Shown here piece after piece: positions 54,771 to 64,000 of a DNA stretch of 64,000 bases. Position 1 is the stretch's first letter. The number at the start of each line of letters is the position of its first letter. Position numbers and translations under genes: made by a program. The stretch is from Microdochium bolleyi. Taxonomy: Eukaryota; Ascomycota; Sordariomycetes; Xylariales; Microdochiaceae. Below the pieces are notes generated by a model. That model did not search any database. It was given only the letters and a program-made list of their open reading frames with translations, and had not been told where the DNA came from. The DNA is taken from positions 620,001 through 684,000 of the forward strand of contig KQ964253.1 of NCBI GenBank assembly GCA_001566295.1, read 5' to 3'.

Positions 54771-57109
54771 ATGGCCGCGACTTCGCAGCCGCGCGTTCGG
54801 CGCACGGCGCATAACACACAATACACGTATGCGACCTCTAGAATGCTTCGGGGCGAACTCGGCACTGACTGTTCACTGAACACAGATACAACGTCTCCCG
54901 ACGGATCAACAGCGTTCAAACGTACCCCGTGATCTCGCCGCAGGGCGCCACAATATTCCTGTACGCGCACGAGGACGGCGTCACGATCGTATGGCGCGGC
55001 GGACGGCAGTTCAAAAGCGAGGTTATCGAGGAGGCAGCGCACGGCGGCGCCCGCGGCGGCAGCAAACAGAATGGTAACCCACCGCAGGACGCAGTCATGA
55101 TTCTCGACAGCGACGACGAAGATGATAACGCGGCGACGCCCAATGGGCAGAGGAGCGATAGCTTCATCGACAAACCCCAGTTCGAGGACGTGGTCGACGA
55201 GGATGCGCCGTACCCGGAGATCACCCAGACCCTTGACCTCTCGTTCGGCACGGCCGTGCAGCACATCGCGACCCTGCCGATGAACCCGTGCTCCGCGGAA
55301 GATGCGGCCTGGGGCGGTGCCGAGATACTCAAAGAGAAGATTGTGTTTGCAGTTTCGTCCGCTAGTCGCGAGGTGTTTCTCATTACGCTTCCCCTCGTGC
55401 CCCCCTCGCCGCTGAGCAAGGCCCGGAAAGAGTTCCAGGAGGACCTGCTGGCAGGCAAGGCCGGCAATGGGAAATGGGGCGAGACCGTCACTCTTCTCAA
55501 TGGACAGGAGAGACCCAGTCAGGGCTTGGCCATGACATTGGCACAGTCCGCAACACCGGCCGAGCGCAGCAGGTCCGCGGATAGATCACAGTCGACGTCG
55601 AGATCAGGCTCTCGTGTTGTGGTAGCTGCTCACACAAACGAGGCTCTCGGCACGTTACGCCTGTGGGATGTCGCCCTAAATTCCTCAAACGGCCAAAGAA
55701 TCGAACCCTTCCAGACCGAGTACCTGCCCAGACCGCTGACATCCATCGCGTTCAACCCCACGCAGCACTCGCAGCTGCTGTGCAACTTCTCACCAGATGC
55801 TGTCAGAATCTACGACTATGCACAGGCCTCCATGCCTCCTGACGACTCCGCCGAAGGCCAGTTCCCCTCACAGGGCTCCTGGCTGATCTCATTCTACCCA
55901 CCGTTTATGCGCCCCACGCCTTCGCGGAAGCCAGTTCTCGCCGCAGAATGGATCTGCCGTGGCGGTGCCATCTTCGTCCTCCTCGCCGACGGGCAGTGGG
56001 GCATCTGGGATGTGAACGGTCGCGCGCCACAAGGTGCAGCGCTTTTCGGAAAGGCTGCTTCTGGGACTGGAATCAAGGGTGACGCTCTGACGGAGTTTAG
56101 TGTTACTGGCTACGTGGAAGGCACCAGCCCTCTGCGGAATCCTGGCGCCTCGAGGACGTCGGCTGGCGGCACATCCGAATTCGTGCCAATGACACCACAT
56201 ACCCGCCGCGATGCCCTCAACACGGCATTCGGCCCAGAGCGCCTGGTCACCGTCAAGGGCGGCGTCACCGTGATTCCGCTCCCGAGCACCACCACCACGA
56301 CTTCTGATGAGAGCATGATCCTCTGGATCGGCGGCGCCGAAAACGTCTTCGCGATCCCGGGCGTCCTGAAGTTCTGGGAGGCGCAGTCCCGCAAGGGCTC
56401 GTCCGCGGGCGCGAACCTCTTTGGCGGCGCGCAGCCGACGCGGATGCTGCGCCTGACGGACCTCGGCGCGGGACTCATGGGCGAGCGCTGCACGGGCGCG
56501 ACTGGCCTGGTGCGGGCTGTGAAGACGGGCGGCCTGAGCTCGACGGGCAGCGATGGCCTGCCTGTGGAGGTCCTTGTGCAGGGCGAGAGCCGGCTCGTGA
56601 TTATCCAGGAGAGCGAGTCGGTGGTCGGGACCAAGATCGGCGGCGTCGTGGCGCACCGGGCACGGGCGAGCCTGAAGGCGCGTGACAGCAGCGCGATCGT
56701 GGTCTACCCGCGCCCGTCGCAGCCGAGCAGCGTGGCGTACAACCTCTCCTCGAAGCCCAGGAGTGCCTTCTCGCGTGGCAGAGTCGGTGGACTGTTCGAT
56801 AAGCCGGCTGCCGACGAAGACAGCAACGGCGGCAAGGCCACGCAGCAGGAGAAGCAAGCGAGCATCTCGGCGCCCGGCGGCACCTCCTCCTCGCGAGCGA
56901 GCGGTCTCGCGTTCTTTGGCAACCTCGACGCGGCGGCGGACGGCGGCGGCGACGACTACGACTACGACAACGACGGCGGAGCTATGGACGAGGCCGAGGT
57001 GCAGCGCGGCCTGGAGCTCGAGATGCTCGACATCATGGAGATCGACAAGGAGCTCGACAACCTCGCCGTGGACAGCGTCCGGGGCCGGAAGAGGGTGTTC
57101 TTCGAGTAG
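54771..57109 (+). CDS. NUP37: Nup37-like nucleoporin (Y-complex)
   Basis: Exons 54771-54826 and 54886-57109 (59-nt intron, GTATGC/CAG, phase 2) give 759 aa. The join produces MAATSQPRVRRTAHNTQY then TYNVSRRINSVQTYPV, followed by SPQGATIFLYAHEDGVTIVW, which I recognise from fungal Nup37. WD-like beta-propeller blades follow (LRLWDVALNS, PLTSIAFNPTQHSQLLCNFS, VRIYDYA, GIWDVNGR), and the C-terminal third is low-complexity with an acidic Asp/Tyr run and a final charged helix (LDIMEIDKELDNLAVDSVRG). Nup37 belongs to the Nup107-160 scaffold of the nuclear pore. Filamentous fungal members are this long, roughly twice the animal protein. The family call rests on remembered motifs. Confidence 0.75.
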
Positions 57110-58089
57110 CGCGAATGGGCTTGTCACAACAAAAAAACACTCTGGACATGTAGCGGGAAAGAGAGGGGGAGGAACAATGCTAATACAATGCGATTCCAGG
57201 TCCTCTCTATCCGATAGAAAGGAGAATCGATCGGGTCAGCGGAGCACTATACGCCGGACCACATGTTTGATGCAACGCGATGGCTCGTTACTCACCCGGT
57301 CGTGGCCTTGGCTTCGCATGAACAGTGATGTATGTACCTGGGCTCCCATGAGTGTCACACGTCCCCAGCATCGCCCAACTCTTGCAGAGTGAAATGTATC
57401 ACAAACACACACGCACACACACACACACACACACACCCAAGTCCGTCCGCGCGGCTAAGGTGGAGCACAAGGCGAGATCTATCCTTGTTCATGCTCCGTA
57501 ATCCGCGCGGTACATTGACAAAACACGCACGAGGAGGCCGAGAATGGGATCGTGACTTTATGTCAACATCTACGTGTTGAGAAGTCTCGATTCTTTCCCT
57601 GTCTCAACAGTCTCGCTGCGCGTTGGCCGAAGTCATCAGAAAGCTGTTACCTCTTCGCCAACGGAGGGGGAGTTCATACACGAATTGACTATTTGCCTTC
57701 CTGGGCCACTCACTTCCCCTGCCGGTCTGAACTCCCTTCCAAGCGGGGGCGGGGGCTGGTATAAGTGGGAACACTTTGTGAGGTTCCGGGTGGTCGTTGG
57801 CATCGGTATATTTTGATTTGCTTTGTGTACTGGGTCCGTTGTGATGTTTTCTTGACGTGGAGTGTGTGATGGGGTGGGATAGGTGGGCGAGTAAATGAGT
57901 GAGTGCAAGTCAGTCGCAGAAGATACGCATGATTCGTATGTACAATAGGGGACACTAGGGTATGAAGGTAGCCAAAGATCGGTACCAGGGAGACTTTGCC
58001 AAATATGAGGGTATGCTTTATGTGCCAATTCGTATTCTCATCATCGCCATCATCGTCATCTTCTTCTCTTCCTCTCCTCTCTCATCTGC
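57110..58089. other. Convergent 3' region with (CA)n repeat
   Basis: About 980 bases between the Nup37 and acyl-CoA dehydrogenase stops. It contains the CA repeat listed separately; no gene seen. Confidence 0.5.
57405..57436. repeat. (CA)n microsatellite
   Basis: About 16 AC dinucleotides with one G interruption. Confidence 0.9.
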
Positions 58090-59496
58090 TCAAAGCTTAC
58101 TCCCCCCATCGAGCGATGCTGTCTTCTTCCCCTTCTCCTTCTCCTTCTCCTTCCCCTCGAGCCCCGTCGTCTTGTACCCAAACAGGTACCCCGCGACCTT
58201 GCGCATCTGCACCTCCTCGCTGCCCTCGGTGATGCGGTAGCGGCGGAAGTGGCGCCAGATGTGCTCAAAGGGCTGGTGCCGGCTGTACCCGTTGCCGCCG
58301 TGCACCTGGATCGCGTTGTCGGCGGCCTGGCAGGCGAGCCGGTTCGCCCAGTAGTTGCACATGCTGATCTTGTGGCCGAGCTGCCTCTCGATGGCCACCC
58401 ACGGCGGGACTGCGCTGCTGCCTCCCTCGGTGGTGGCGCGCTTGGAGACGGCGTCCATCTCGCATGCCGTCCGCAGAATGAGCAGCCGGAGCATCTCGAC
58501 TTGCGTGCTCAGCTCGACGAGCGGCCACTGGATCGCCTGGTTCGCGGCCAGGGGTTTCCCGAAGACGACGCGGTCGCGGGCGTACTGCACGGAGCGGTCG
58601 ATGCAGAACTTGGCGGCGCCGCAGGACGACGCGGCCTGCCGGATGCGGTTCTCGTGGGTGAAGGTCTGGGCGATGGCGAGCCCATTGTCCAGGGGTCCCA
58701 GGATGGCGGAGCGGGGCACGCGGACGTCGTCGAAGACCACCGTGGCGTGGTCGGTGGGCATGTTGAGCGTGTACTCGTAGCTCGCGATGTTGACGCCGGG
58801 GGTGTCGCGGGCGACGATGAAGGCCGTGATGCCGCGCGGGTTGCCGGGGCCGTGGGCGGTGCGGGCGAAGACGAGCATGTGCGTGCACGAGTGTGCGCCC
58901 GTCTGCCACTTCTTGTTGCCGGTGATGCTGAAGCCGTCGGTGCCGTCGGCGAGGGTGACGGGCGTGGCGGTGGTGTCCATGTGCGTGGCGTCGCTGCCGT
59001 GGTGGATCTCGGTGAGGCCAAAGGTCATGCGGAAGTCGCCGCGCAGGCGGCGAGGGATGTAGGCGGCCTTCTGGGCGTCGGAGCCCCAGTGGTAGAGCAT
59101 GAGGAAGTCGGGGAAGTTGCCGACGACGCTGTGCTCGTTCTGCAGGTCGTTGGCGAGGCTGAGGCCGCCGCCGTAGACCGGGTGCGAGGCCATGTGCAGG
59201 CGCAGGGCGCACATCCACAGGTTCATGTCGCGGTGCTCCTGGCCGCCGTAGGCGCGGGGGATGGGGAAGCGATAGAAGCCGGCGGCGTCGGCGAGGCCGC
59301 GGGCCTGGGCCAGCAGCTGCTCCCACTCGGGGGTGGGCAGGCCGCCATTGTCCCACTGGGTGCGCGAGGGCTCGCGGCGGTGGTCGAAGAAGCGGTTGTT
59401 GTCGTCGCGGTGCTGGAGCGGGAGGATCTCGGCGGTGATGAAGCCGTCGAGCTTGGAGATGTACTCCTGGAGGTCGGCGGGGAGTTCAAAGTTCAT
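58090..59496 (-). CDS. Peroxisomal acyl-CoA dehydrogenase (ACAD10/11-like neighbourhood)
   Basis: FAD enzyme of the acyl-CoA dehydrogenase fold; single exon, 468 aa. Motifs in order: FPIPRAYGGQEHRDMNLW; GLTEIHHGSDATHM (FAD/substrate loop); ITGNKKWQTGAHSCTHMLVF; FDDVRVPRSAILGP; ENRIRQAASSCGAAKFCID; QVHGGNGYSRHQPFEHIWR; and YRITEGSEEVQMRKV. The Glu of ITEGSEE sits where MCAD has its catalytic base; human ACAD10/11 have Asp at this site (ADGPDEV). After a KEKEKEKGKK low-complexity run the protein ends in SKL, a canonical PTS1, so it should be peroxisomal. The gene shares a 621-nt promoter with the divergent APH-family kinase, which suggests co-expression. Confidence 0.93.
   Translation of the reverse strand: MNFELPADLQEYISKLDGFITAEILPLQHRDDNNRFFDHRREPSRTQWDNGGLPTPEWEQLLAQARGLADAAGFYRFPIPRAYGGQEHRDMNLWMCALRLHMASHPVYGGGLSLANDLQNEHSVVGNFPDFLMLYHWGSDAQKAAYIPRRLRGDFRMTFGLTEIHHGSDATHMDTTATPVTLADGTDGFSITGNKKWQTGAHSCTHMLVFARTAHGPGNPRGITAFIVARDTPGVNIASYEYTLNMPTDHATVVFDDVRVPRSAILGPLDNGLAIAQTFTHENRIRQAASSCGAAKFCIDRSVQYARDRVVFGKPLAANQAIQWPLVELSTQVEMLRLLILRTACEMDAVSKRATTEGGSSAVPPWVAIERQLGHKISMCNYWANRLACQAADNAIQVHGGNGYSRHQPFEHIWRHFRRYRITEGSEEVQMRKVAGYLFGYKTTGLEGKEKEKEKGKKTASLDGGSKL
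58129..58154. repeat. (CCTTCT)n repeat inside the dehydrogenase C-terminus
   Basis: In-frame hexanucleotide repeat encoding the Lys-Glu run that precedes the PTS1 of the acyl-CoA dehydrogenase. Confidence 0.75.
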
Positions 59497-60117
59497 GGCT
59501 GGGGGGCTGCAGGGCGGGCTGCTTGTCGTTGCACCTGTGCTGTTCTATGAAGCTGTGCCTCTGTGATGGTCTCTTGCTCTGGACGAAGCGACGTCTCGAG
59601 GTTGGTGTTGTCCGGTGCCAGCTATTCCTCAGTACAAGTATGAGGTCTCTCCTTCCCCACACTCCCCCCCCAGACGTTAGCAGCCTTAGCGTGGTCGACC
59701 CGCTGGAGCAGCGCCCTCGGCCTGCCGTGCTGGCGAATCAGGCGTGCAGATGGCCCTCCCCGGCAGCACCAATGCGGCAACCACGCAGCCAGCGGGGCGC
59801 GGGAGCCCCCCGTCGGGCTCTTGCTCGTCTCCGCCCTGCGCCCACGGCTCTCTACAACCAGACGGACCTCGGCATGCAGGCTCTAGGTCTGGCACGGCCA
59901 GTTGATGGCTGGGGATTTGGTTGTCACCAATTGGACCTCCACCAGAGCTGGAATAGTGACACACTCAGACCCGGCCCTGTGAAGTTATTCACAGCTGTCA
60001 TTCCCACAAGGTCGCGTGCTTCCTCGAGGAAAAGTGTACACAACCACAAGAATCTTGCAGCACAAAAGTGACAACCGCCCTTCTGGACATCAATCCAACA
60101 CCCCCTACCCGGTCACA
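59497..60117. promoter_or_regulatory. Shared divergent promoter of the dehydrogenase/kinase pair
   Basis: 621 nt between two ATG codons on opposite strands. No gene within. An in-frame ATG at 60016 could lengthen the kinase by 34 residues, but the segment is not conserved-looking. Confidence 0.5.
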
Positions 60118-61404
60118 ATGGCCGGCCGCGTCCGCCAGCCCATCGACGTGGCCGCCCTGGAGCGCTACATCACCCAGCACGTCCCCGAGATCAAGACCCC
60201 GCTGGACGTCAAGCAGTTCGGCTTCGGCCAGTCCAACCCGACGTACCAGCTCACCTCGCCCCCCTCTCCTCCCTCTTCTTCCTCTTCGTCATCTTCGGGC
60301 ACGGGACGCGGCAAGCGGTACGTCCTGCGCAAGAAGCCTCCCGGGAAACTGCTCTCCAAGACGGCGCACAAGGTCGAGCGCGAGCACCGCATCATCGCGG
60401 CCCTGGGCCCTACCGACGTCCCCGTGCCCAGGGCGTACTGCCTGTGCGAGGACGAGGCCGTCCTCGGCACGCCGTTCTACGTCATGGAGTTCCTGGACGG
60501 GCGCATCTTCGAGGACCCCGCGATGCCCGAGGTGCGGACCGCGGCGGAGCGGACGGCGCTGTGGAAGGCGGCGGCCGAGACGCTCGCGCGGCTGCACCGC
60601 GTCGACTTCCGAGAGGTCGGGCTCGAGAGGTACGGCCGGGGCAGCGGTTTCTATGACCGCCAGCTTGCGACGTGGCGCCAGATCTGCGCCGCGCAGGAGA
60701 AGGCCGTCGACGTGGACTCCGGGGAGCCGGTCGGTGCGTACCTCATCCATGTGTCAAATTTATACTTCACCACACCACACCACAGCAACACAATTGCCCC
60801 GTGAATCGTGAATCTGACTCACGATACTAATCAACCACACCGCAAAGGCCTGATACCGCACTTTGACGGCTTTCTGTCCTTCTTCTCCGACGCCGCCCGC
60901 CAGCCGCGGGACCGCGGCACCCTGGTCCACGGGGACTACAAGATCGACAACATGGTCTTCCACCCCACCCAGGCCCGCGTGCTCGGCATCCTCGACTGGG
61001 AGATGAGCACCGTCGGCCACCCGCTCTCGGACCTCGCCAACCTCATGCACCCCTTCTACACCGTCGACGTGACGCTCGGGTACCAGTCGTCATCGGGCCG
61101 GGGCAACGACGCCTTCCGCCCAGGCGCGACACCGGGGATGCCCACGCCCGACCTGATCATGGACTGGTATGCCGCCGTGGCCGGCTGGGATCCCCGGCCC
61201 GAGATGAACTGGGCCATGGCGTTCAGCTGCTTCCGCTCGGCGGCCATCGCGCAGGGAATTGCGGCGAGGGTGGCGCAGAGGCAGGCCACGAGCGAGAGAG
61301 CTGTCGAGTATGCGGATGCGTTCAAGGTGCTCGGGGAGTTCGCGTGGGGGCTGGTGGAGAAGGAGTTCAAGACGAGCGGCAAGACGTCTACGGCGAAGCT
61401 GTGA
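60118..61404 (+). CDS. Peroxisomal APH-family kinase, like the N-terminal domain of ACAD11
   Basis: Exons 60118-60733 and 60848-61404 (114-nt intron, GTGCGT donor, AAG 3' end, TACTAAT branch) give 390 aa. The closest family I know is the kinase domain of human ACAD11 and bacterial LvaA, which phosphorylate 4-hydroxyacyl-CoA. Shared motifs: FGFGQSNPTYQL, YVLRKKPPGKLLSK (Lys for ATP), HKVEREHRII, GTPFYVMEFLDGRIFEDP, LARLHRVDF, LVHGDYKIDNMVFHP (catalytic HGDxxxxN) and GILDWEMSTVGHPLSDLA. A Pro/Ser-rich insert (about 15 residues) lies before the YVLRKKPPG strand. The C-terminus is AKL, a PTS1. The likely role is the phosphorylation step of a 4-hydroxy acid pathway together with the divergent dehydrogenase; that is inference from family and context. 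Confidence 0.88.
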
Positions 61405-61560
61405 TCGACGACGCGTACCGTCGGTTGGGCGAGTCACGCACACCACGCAGTGCATAATCGCTCCATGTCCGAGATTGCCAGGGGCGAGCCTTTTTCCAAG
61501 GTCTATTTGAATTACATGTGCTCTAGAAACATCCAATGGTATCTGTCAAATCAGCGCGCT

Positions 61561-62683
61561 CTAATCAATCTCGATAACCAGCTTTCCAAAGTGCTTCTGC
61601 GCCCGCATGTACTCGTACGCCTCCTTGACCTCGGCAAGCTTGAACAACTTCTTGTCCACTACGGGGTGGATATCGCGCGCCTCAATGGCAGCACACATGT
61701 CTTCCATGAGTTGCCGCGAGCCGACAAAGACGCCACGGACTGTGCAGCCGTGGAACAATGTCTGCAGGAGACCTGTGCCCGGTGTGGCCTCAATACCACC
61801 CAGGAAGCCGATGACGGTGATGACGCCCTCCTTCTTGATGGCCTGGAGAGACTGCTCCAGCGTGCCCGAGCCACCGACCTCAATGATGTGGTCGACGCCC
61901 TCGCCGTCTCGGCTGAGCTTCTTGGCAGTTTCGCCCCAGGACTGGTCCTCTTTGTAATTGATGACGTGGTCCGCGCCGAGCTCCCTGACTGTCTTGGCCT
62001 TGGCCTCGGAGGAGGTGGTGGCAATAACGGTGGCGCCAGCAGCTTTGGCGAACTAAAATACACTTGTCAGTATTTGTGTATAATCATGTATGTGATTTCG
62101 CCTTTGCGGGACTCACTTGAAGAGCGAACAAGCTGACGCCGCCAGTGCCCTGAACCAGCACAGTCTGGCCAGGCTTAAGCTCCTTGAGCCCGTACAGAGC
62201 ATTCCAGCTCGTGACGCCGGCGCAGGTGAGCGTCGCGGCCTCGTTGTAGCTCAGATTCTTGGGTACGCGCACGAGGCCATCCTGGCTGAATACTGCATAT
62301 TGACGTAGAGTTCCGTCGATGACACCACCGAGAGCTGTCATGGCCATCGCGTTGGTAGGCGCCCCGTACAGGTGACCTTGACAGAAGAGAGTGACGACGC
62401 GGTCACCCTGCTTCCACTTGCTCACGCGAGAGCCGACCTGGACGACCTCGCCAGCACCATCGGAGCCGCCGACGACAGGCAAGTTCAGGGGCATTGGGTA
62501 CTGGCCCTGCGGGATGGCGAGGTCGCGGAAGTTGAGTGACGCGGCGTGCAGCTTGACAAGTACTTCGTTGTCGCCGACCTGGGGGACCTTGGCGTCGACG
62601 AGCTCGAGGCCATCGAACCCCTTGTCAGTGCCGGTGATGGTCCACTGCTTCATGCTGGACGGTGCCTGCGGTACGGAGCCCAT
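61561..62683 (-). CDS. Zinc-independent MDR enzyme (quinone oxidoreductase-like)
   Basis: Exons 62117-62683 and 61561-62052 (64-nt intron, phase 0) give 352 aa. GroES-like N-domain: ELVDAKVPQVGDNEVLVKLH, ASLNFRDLAIPQGQYP, VVGGSDGAGEVVQVGSRV and GDRVVTLFCQGH. Rossmann domain: GQTVLVQGTGGVSLFALQ, joined at the splice site to FAKAAGATVIATTSSEAKA, then LGADHVINYKED and DHIIEVGGSGTLEQSLQ. The catalytic and structural zinc ligands of alcohol dehydrogenases (GHE motif, Cys cluster) are absent, so it is probably an NADPH-dependent quinone or enone reductase. No PTS1 (ends KLVIEID). It is convergent with the kinase, 156 bases away, and may or may not belong to the same pathway. Confidence 0.92.
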
Positions 62684-64000
62684 GGCGTAATAGTGTTTTC
62701 GTAAGTGTCTGATGACGGGGTGCTATTGAGAGTGAGTGTGAGACGTCTCGGCGTATGGTATGTGTCAAGGTTAACACAAGTATGAATATTGCGGTTGTGA
62801 TGATCTCAAAATGATGATGCCGCTTTCAATTGTGGGAGCACCTGGCTTTATACATGTTTTACATTTTTTCCGCGTGGCTCCTCAGTCTTCCGCAGTTCCC
62901 ACCGGCCACAAGCACATATCCTTGACGTCAAGGTAGATGGGGCGAGCAGGCGGTCTTGTCGAGTGGTGCATGTGGGCTCCTCCACTGGATGGAGAACCCG
63001 ACCAGGGCGAGCAGGGGTCGCCTGTCCTCTCTGCTTCTCCAACGGTGTCGTCAGTTGTCCCGAGAGTCACGGTCATTGTGCGGAGTGCCTTCTAACTGAT
63101 AAGAGGGCGAGCTCCCGAGCGGCAGTTGGAAACTGATCGTCAGAAGTAGCATGGCTTGCCAGCATCGGATCAATATACCCCCCTGCTGTGGGTCGATGAC
63201 AAAGCCGCTGTGCTACACTCGGAGCTTCCCGCACGTGCCGAGATACTTCCAGATAATTAATTGGATGGAGAATTGCCGGATGAAACCTCTTAGACGTTTC
63301 TCGATTGCCGCAAGCGCGGAACTGTATGACTGGTGTACACATCGTAGATGGATGCAACCACATCGTCATCAGTCGGACCCTCTCACTCGATAACAATCCT
63401 ACCGGACTGGGCACTAGAGGTCAAGACTGCCAATTTGTCAGCGTCTTGTTCTGGCCCACGAGACTGTGGATTGTGAGCGGCGCGGCCCAAGTGTCCGCCC
63501 GCAGGGTGCTCGATTGTCAAAGGCCTGCACTCTTGGAGGCAGGGCGGGTTAACTTTGATGCCGTTGTGGCTGACACGGCGTGATCTTTGTATCCGTCATG
63601 GTTGCGACAACCTTGTGGAATGGCCTACCAGCCAACGCAGCTCTTGTGCGATATGCACTACGAGATAGGGAGACGTCATGGAACAGTCCGGCTTGCGCGA
63701 TTCGTGGCGATGCCATTTTGAGACTGTCACTCCCGCCCGAATGTGAACTTGCAGCGATCGCAACAACGGTGTGGCTTTCTGGTCAGCGCTGTTGGCGTCC
63801 CCAGCATCTGTCGCTGATGTCAGCGTTGACCACCGACCGAGGTCACTGAACGTGCATGTTCTCTCGTGGTCGAGCCTTTGTTGACGAGGCACGAGGTTGA
63901 ATCGGAGTAAATCTAAAGCCGTGTGCCGGCTCTGTCGAGAATGGCCACAGCCTCTTGTGTCCGTATGTCGATCGGACGTGCCGTCATGAGTCCATGGCTG
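62684..64000. other. Intergenic to window end, no gene seen
   Basis: About 1.3 kb upstream of the MDR gene. Frames up to about 113 codons are present on both strands but none has a recognisable motif. A gene may begin beyond the window. Confidence 0.45.

Noticed and set aside
55889..57127. 412-codon frame antisense to the Nup37 gene
   Set aside because: Shadow of a GC-rich exon; no domain.
58249..59550. 433-codon open frame antisense to the acyl-CoA dehydrogenase
   Set aside because: GC-rich third positions of the real gene keep the opposite strand open; the product is a low-complexity Val/Ala/Gly/Asp string without motifs.

Overview
This is nuclear DNA of a filamentous ascomycete (Pezizomycotina; a Sordariomycete-like genome is my guess, the genus cannot be told). 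Genes lie on both strands at roughly one per 3 kb. Most have short spliceosomal introns (48-212 nt, GTRNGT donors, CTRAY-like branch points close to the 3' end). Coding exons are GC-rich, and several families are typically fungal (WSC sensor, 2EXR, Dal5-type MFS, Cox20, Gpi1, CBS+PB1). I saw no convincing tRNA, rRNA, CRISPR array or intact transposon. Gene models below were built by joining reading frames at splice sites with matching phase; all total lengths divide by three.

Layout. 0.2-13.3 kb, minus strand: a small Lys-rich protein, mitochondrial ribosomal protein uS2m, a tail-anchored CBS/PB1 protein and the DNA polymerase epsilon catalytic subunit, which has a pair of MluI cell-cycle boxes upstream. 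14-18 kb: a metallophosphoesterase, a 2EXR protein and an unidentified two-exon protein. 18.9-23.3 kb: a peroxisomal amine-oxidase-type flavoenzyme followed by a nine-exon Dal5-like transporter containing a 5-nt exon. 23.8-32.9 kb: two unknown proteins, Cox20, an aldose 1-epimerase and DNA ligase I. 33.8-36.6 kb: Gpi1 of the GPI-GlcNAc transferase and, only 29 nt upstream on the same strand, a two-helix membrane protein. 38.5-41.2 kb: the nuclear exosome nuclease Rrp6. 41.2-52.5 kb: an 11-kb gene-poor stretch with one orphan TATA promoter. 52.5-57.1 kb: a WSC-type cell-wall sensor and a Nup37-like nucleoporin. 58-62.7 kb: a divergent acyl-CoA dehydrogenase and APH-family kinase, both ending in peroxisomal PTS1 tripeptides, then a quinone-oxidoreductase-like MDR enzyme.

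Most of the window is housekeeping: replication (Pol2, ligase), RNA decay, mitochondrial translation and COX assembly, GPI anchor synthesis, nuclear pore. The most interesting parts are the peroxisomal dehydrogenase/kinase pair, which looks like a split version of the fused animal ACAD11 enzyme, and the GPI1 gene with its very close small membrane-protein neighbour.
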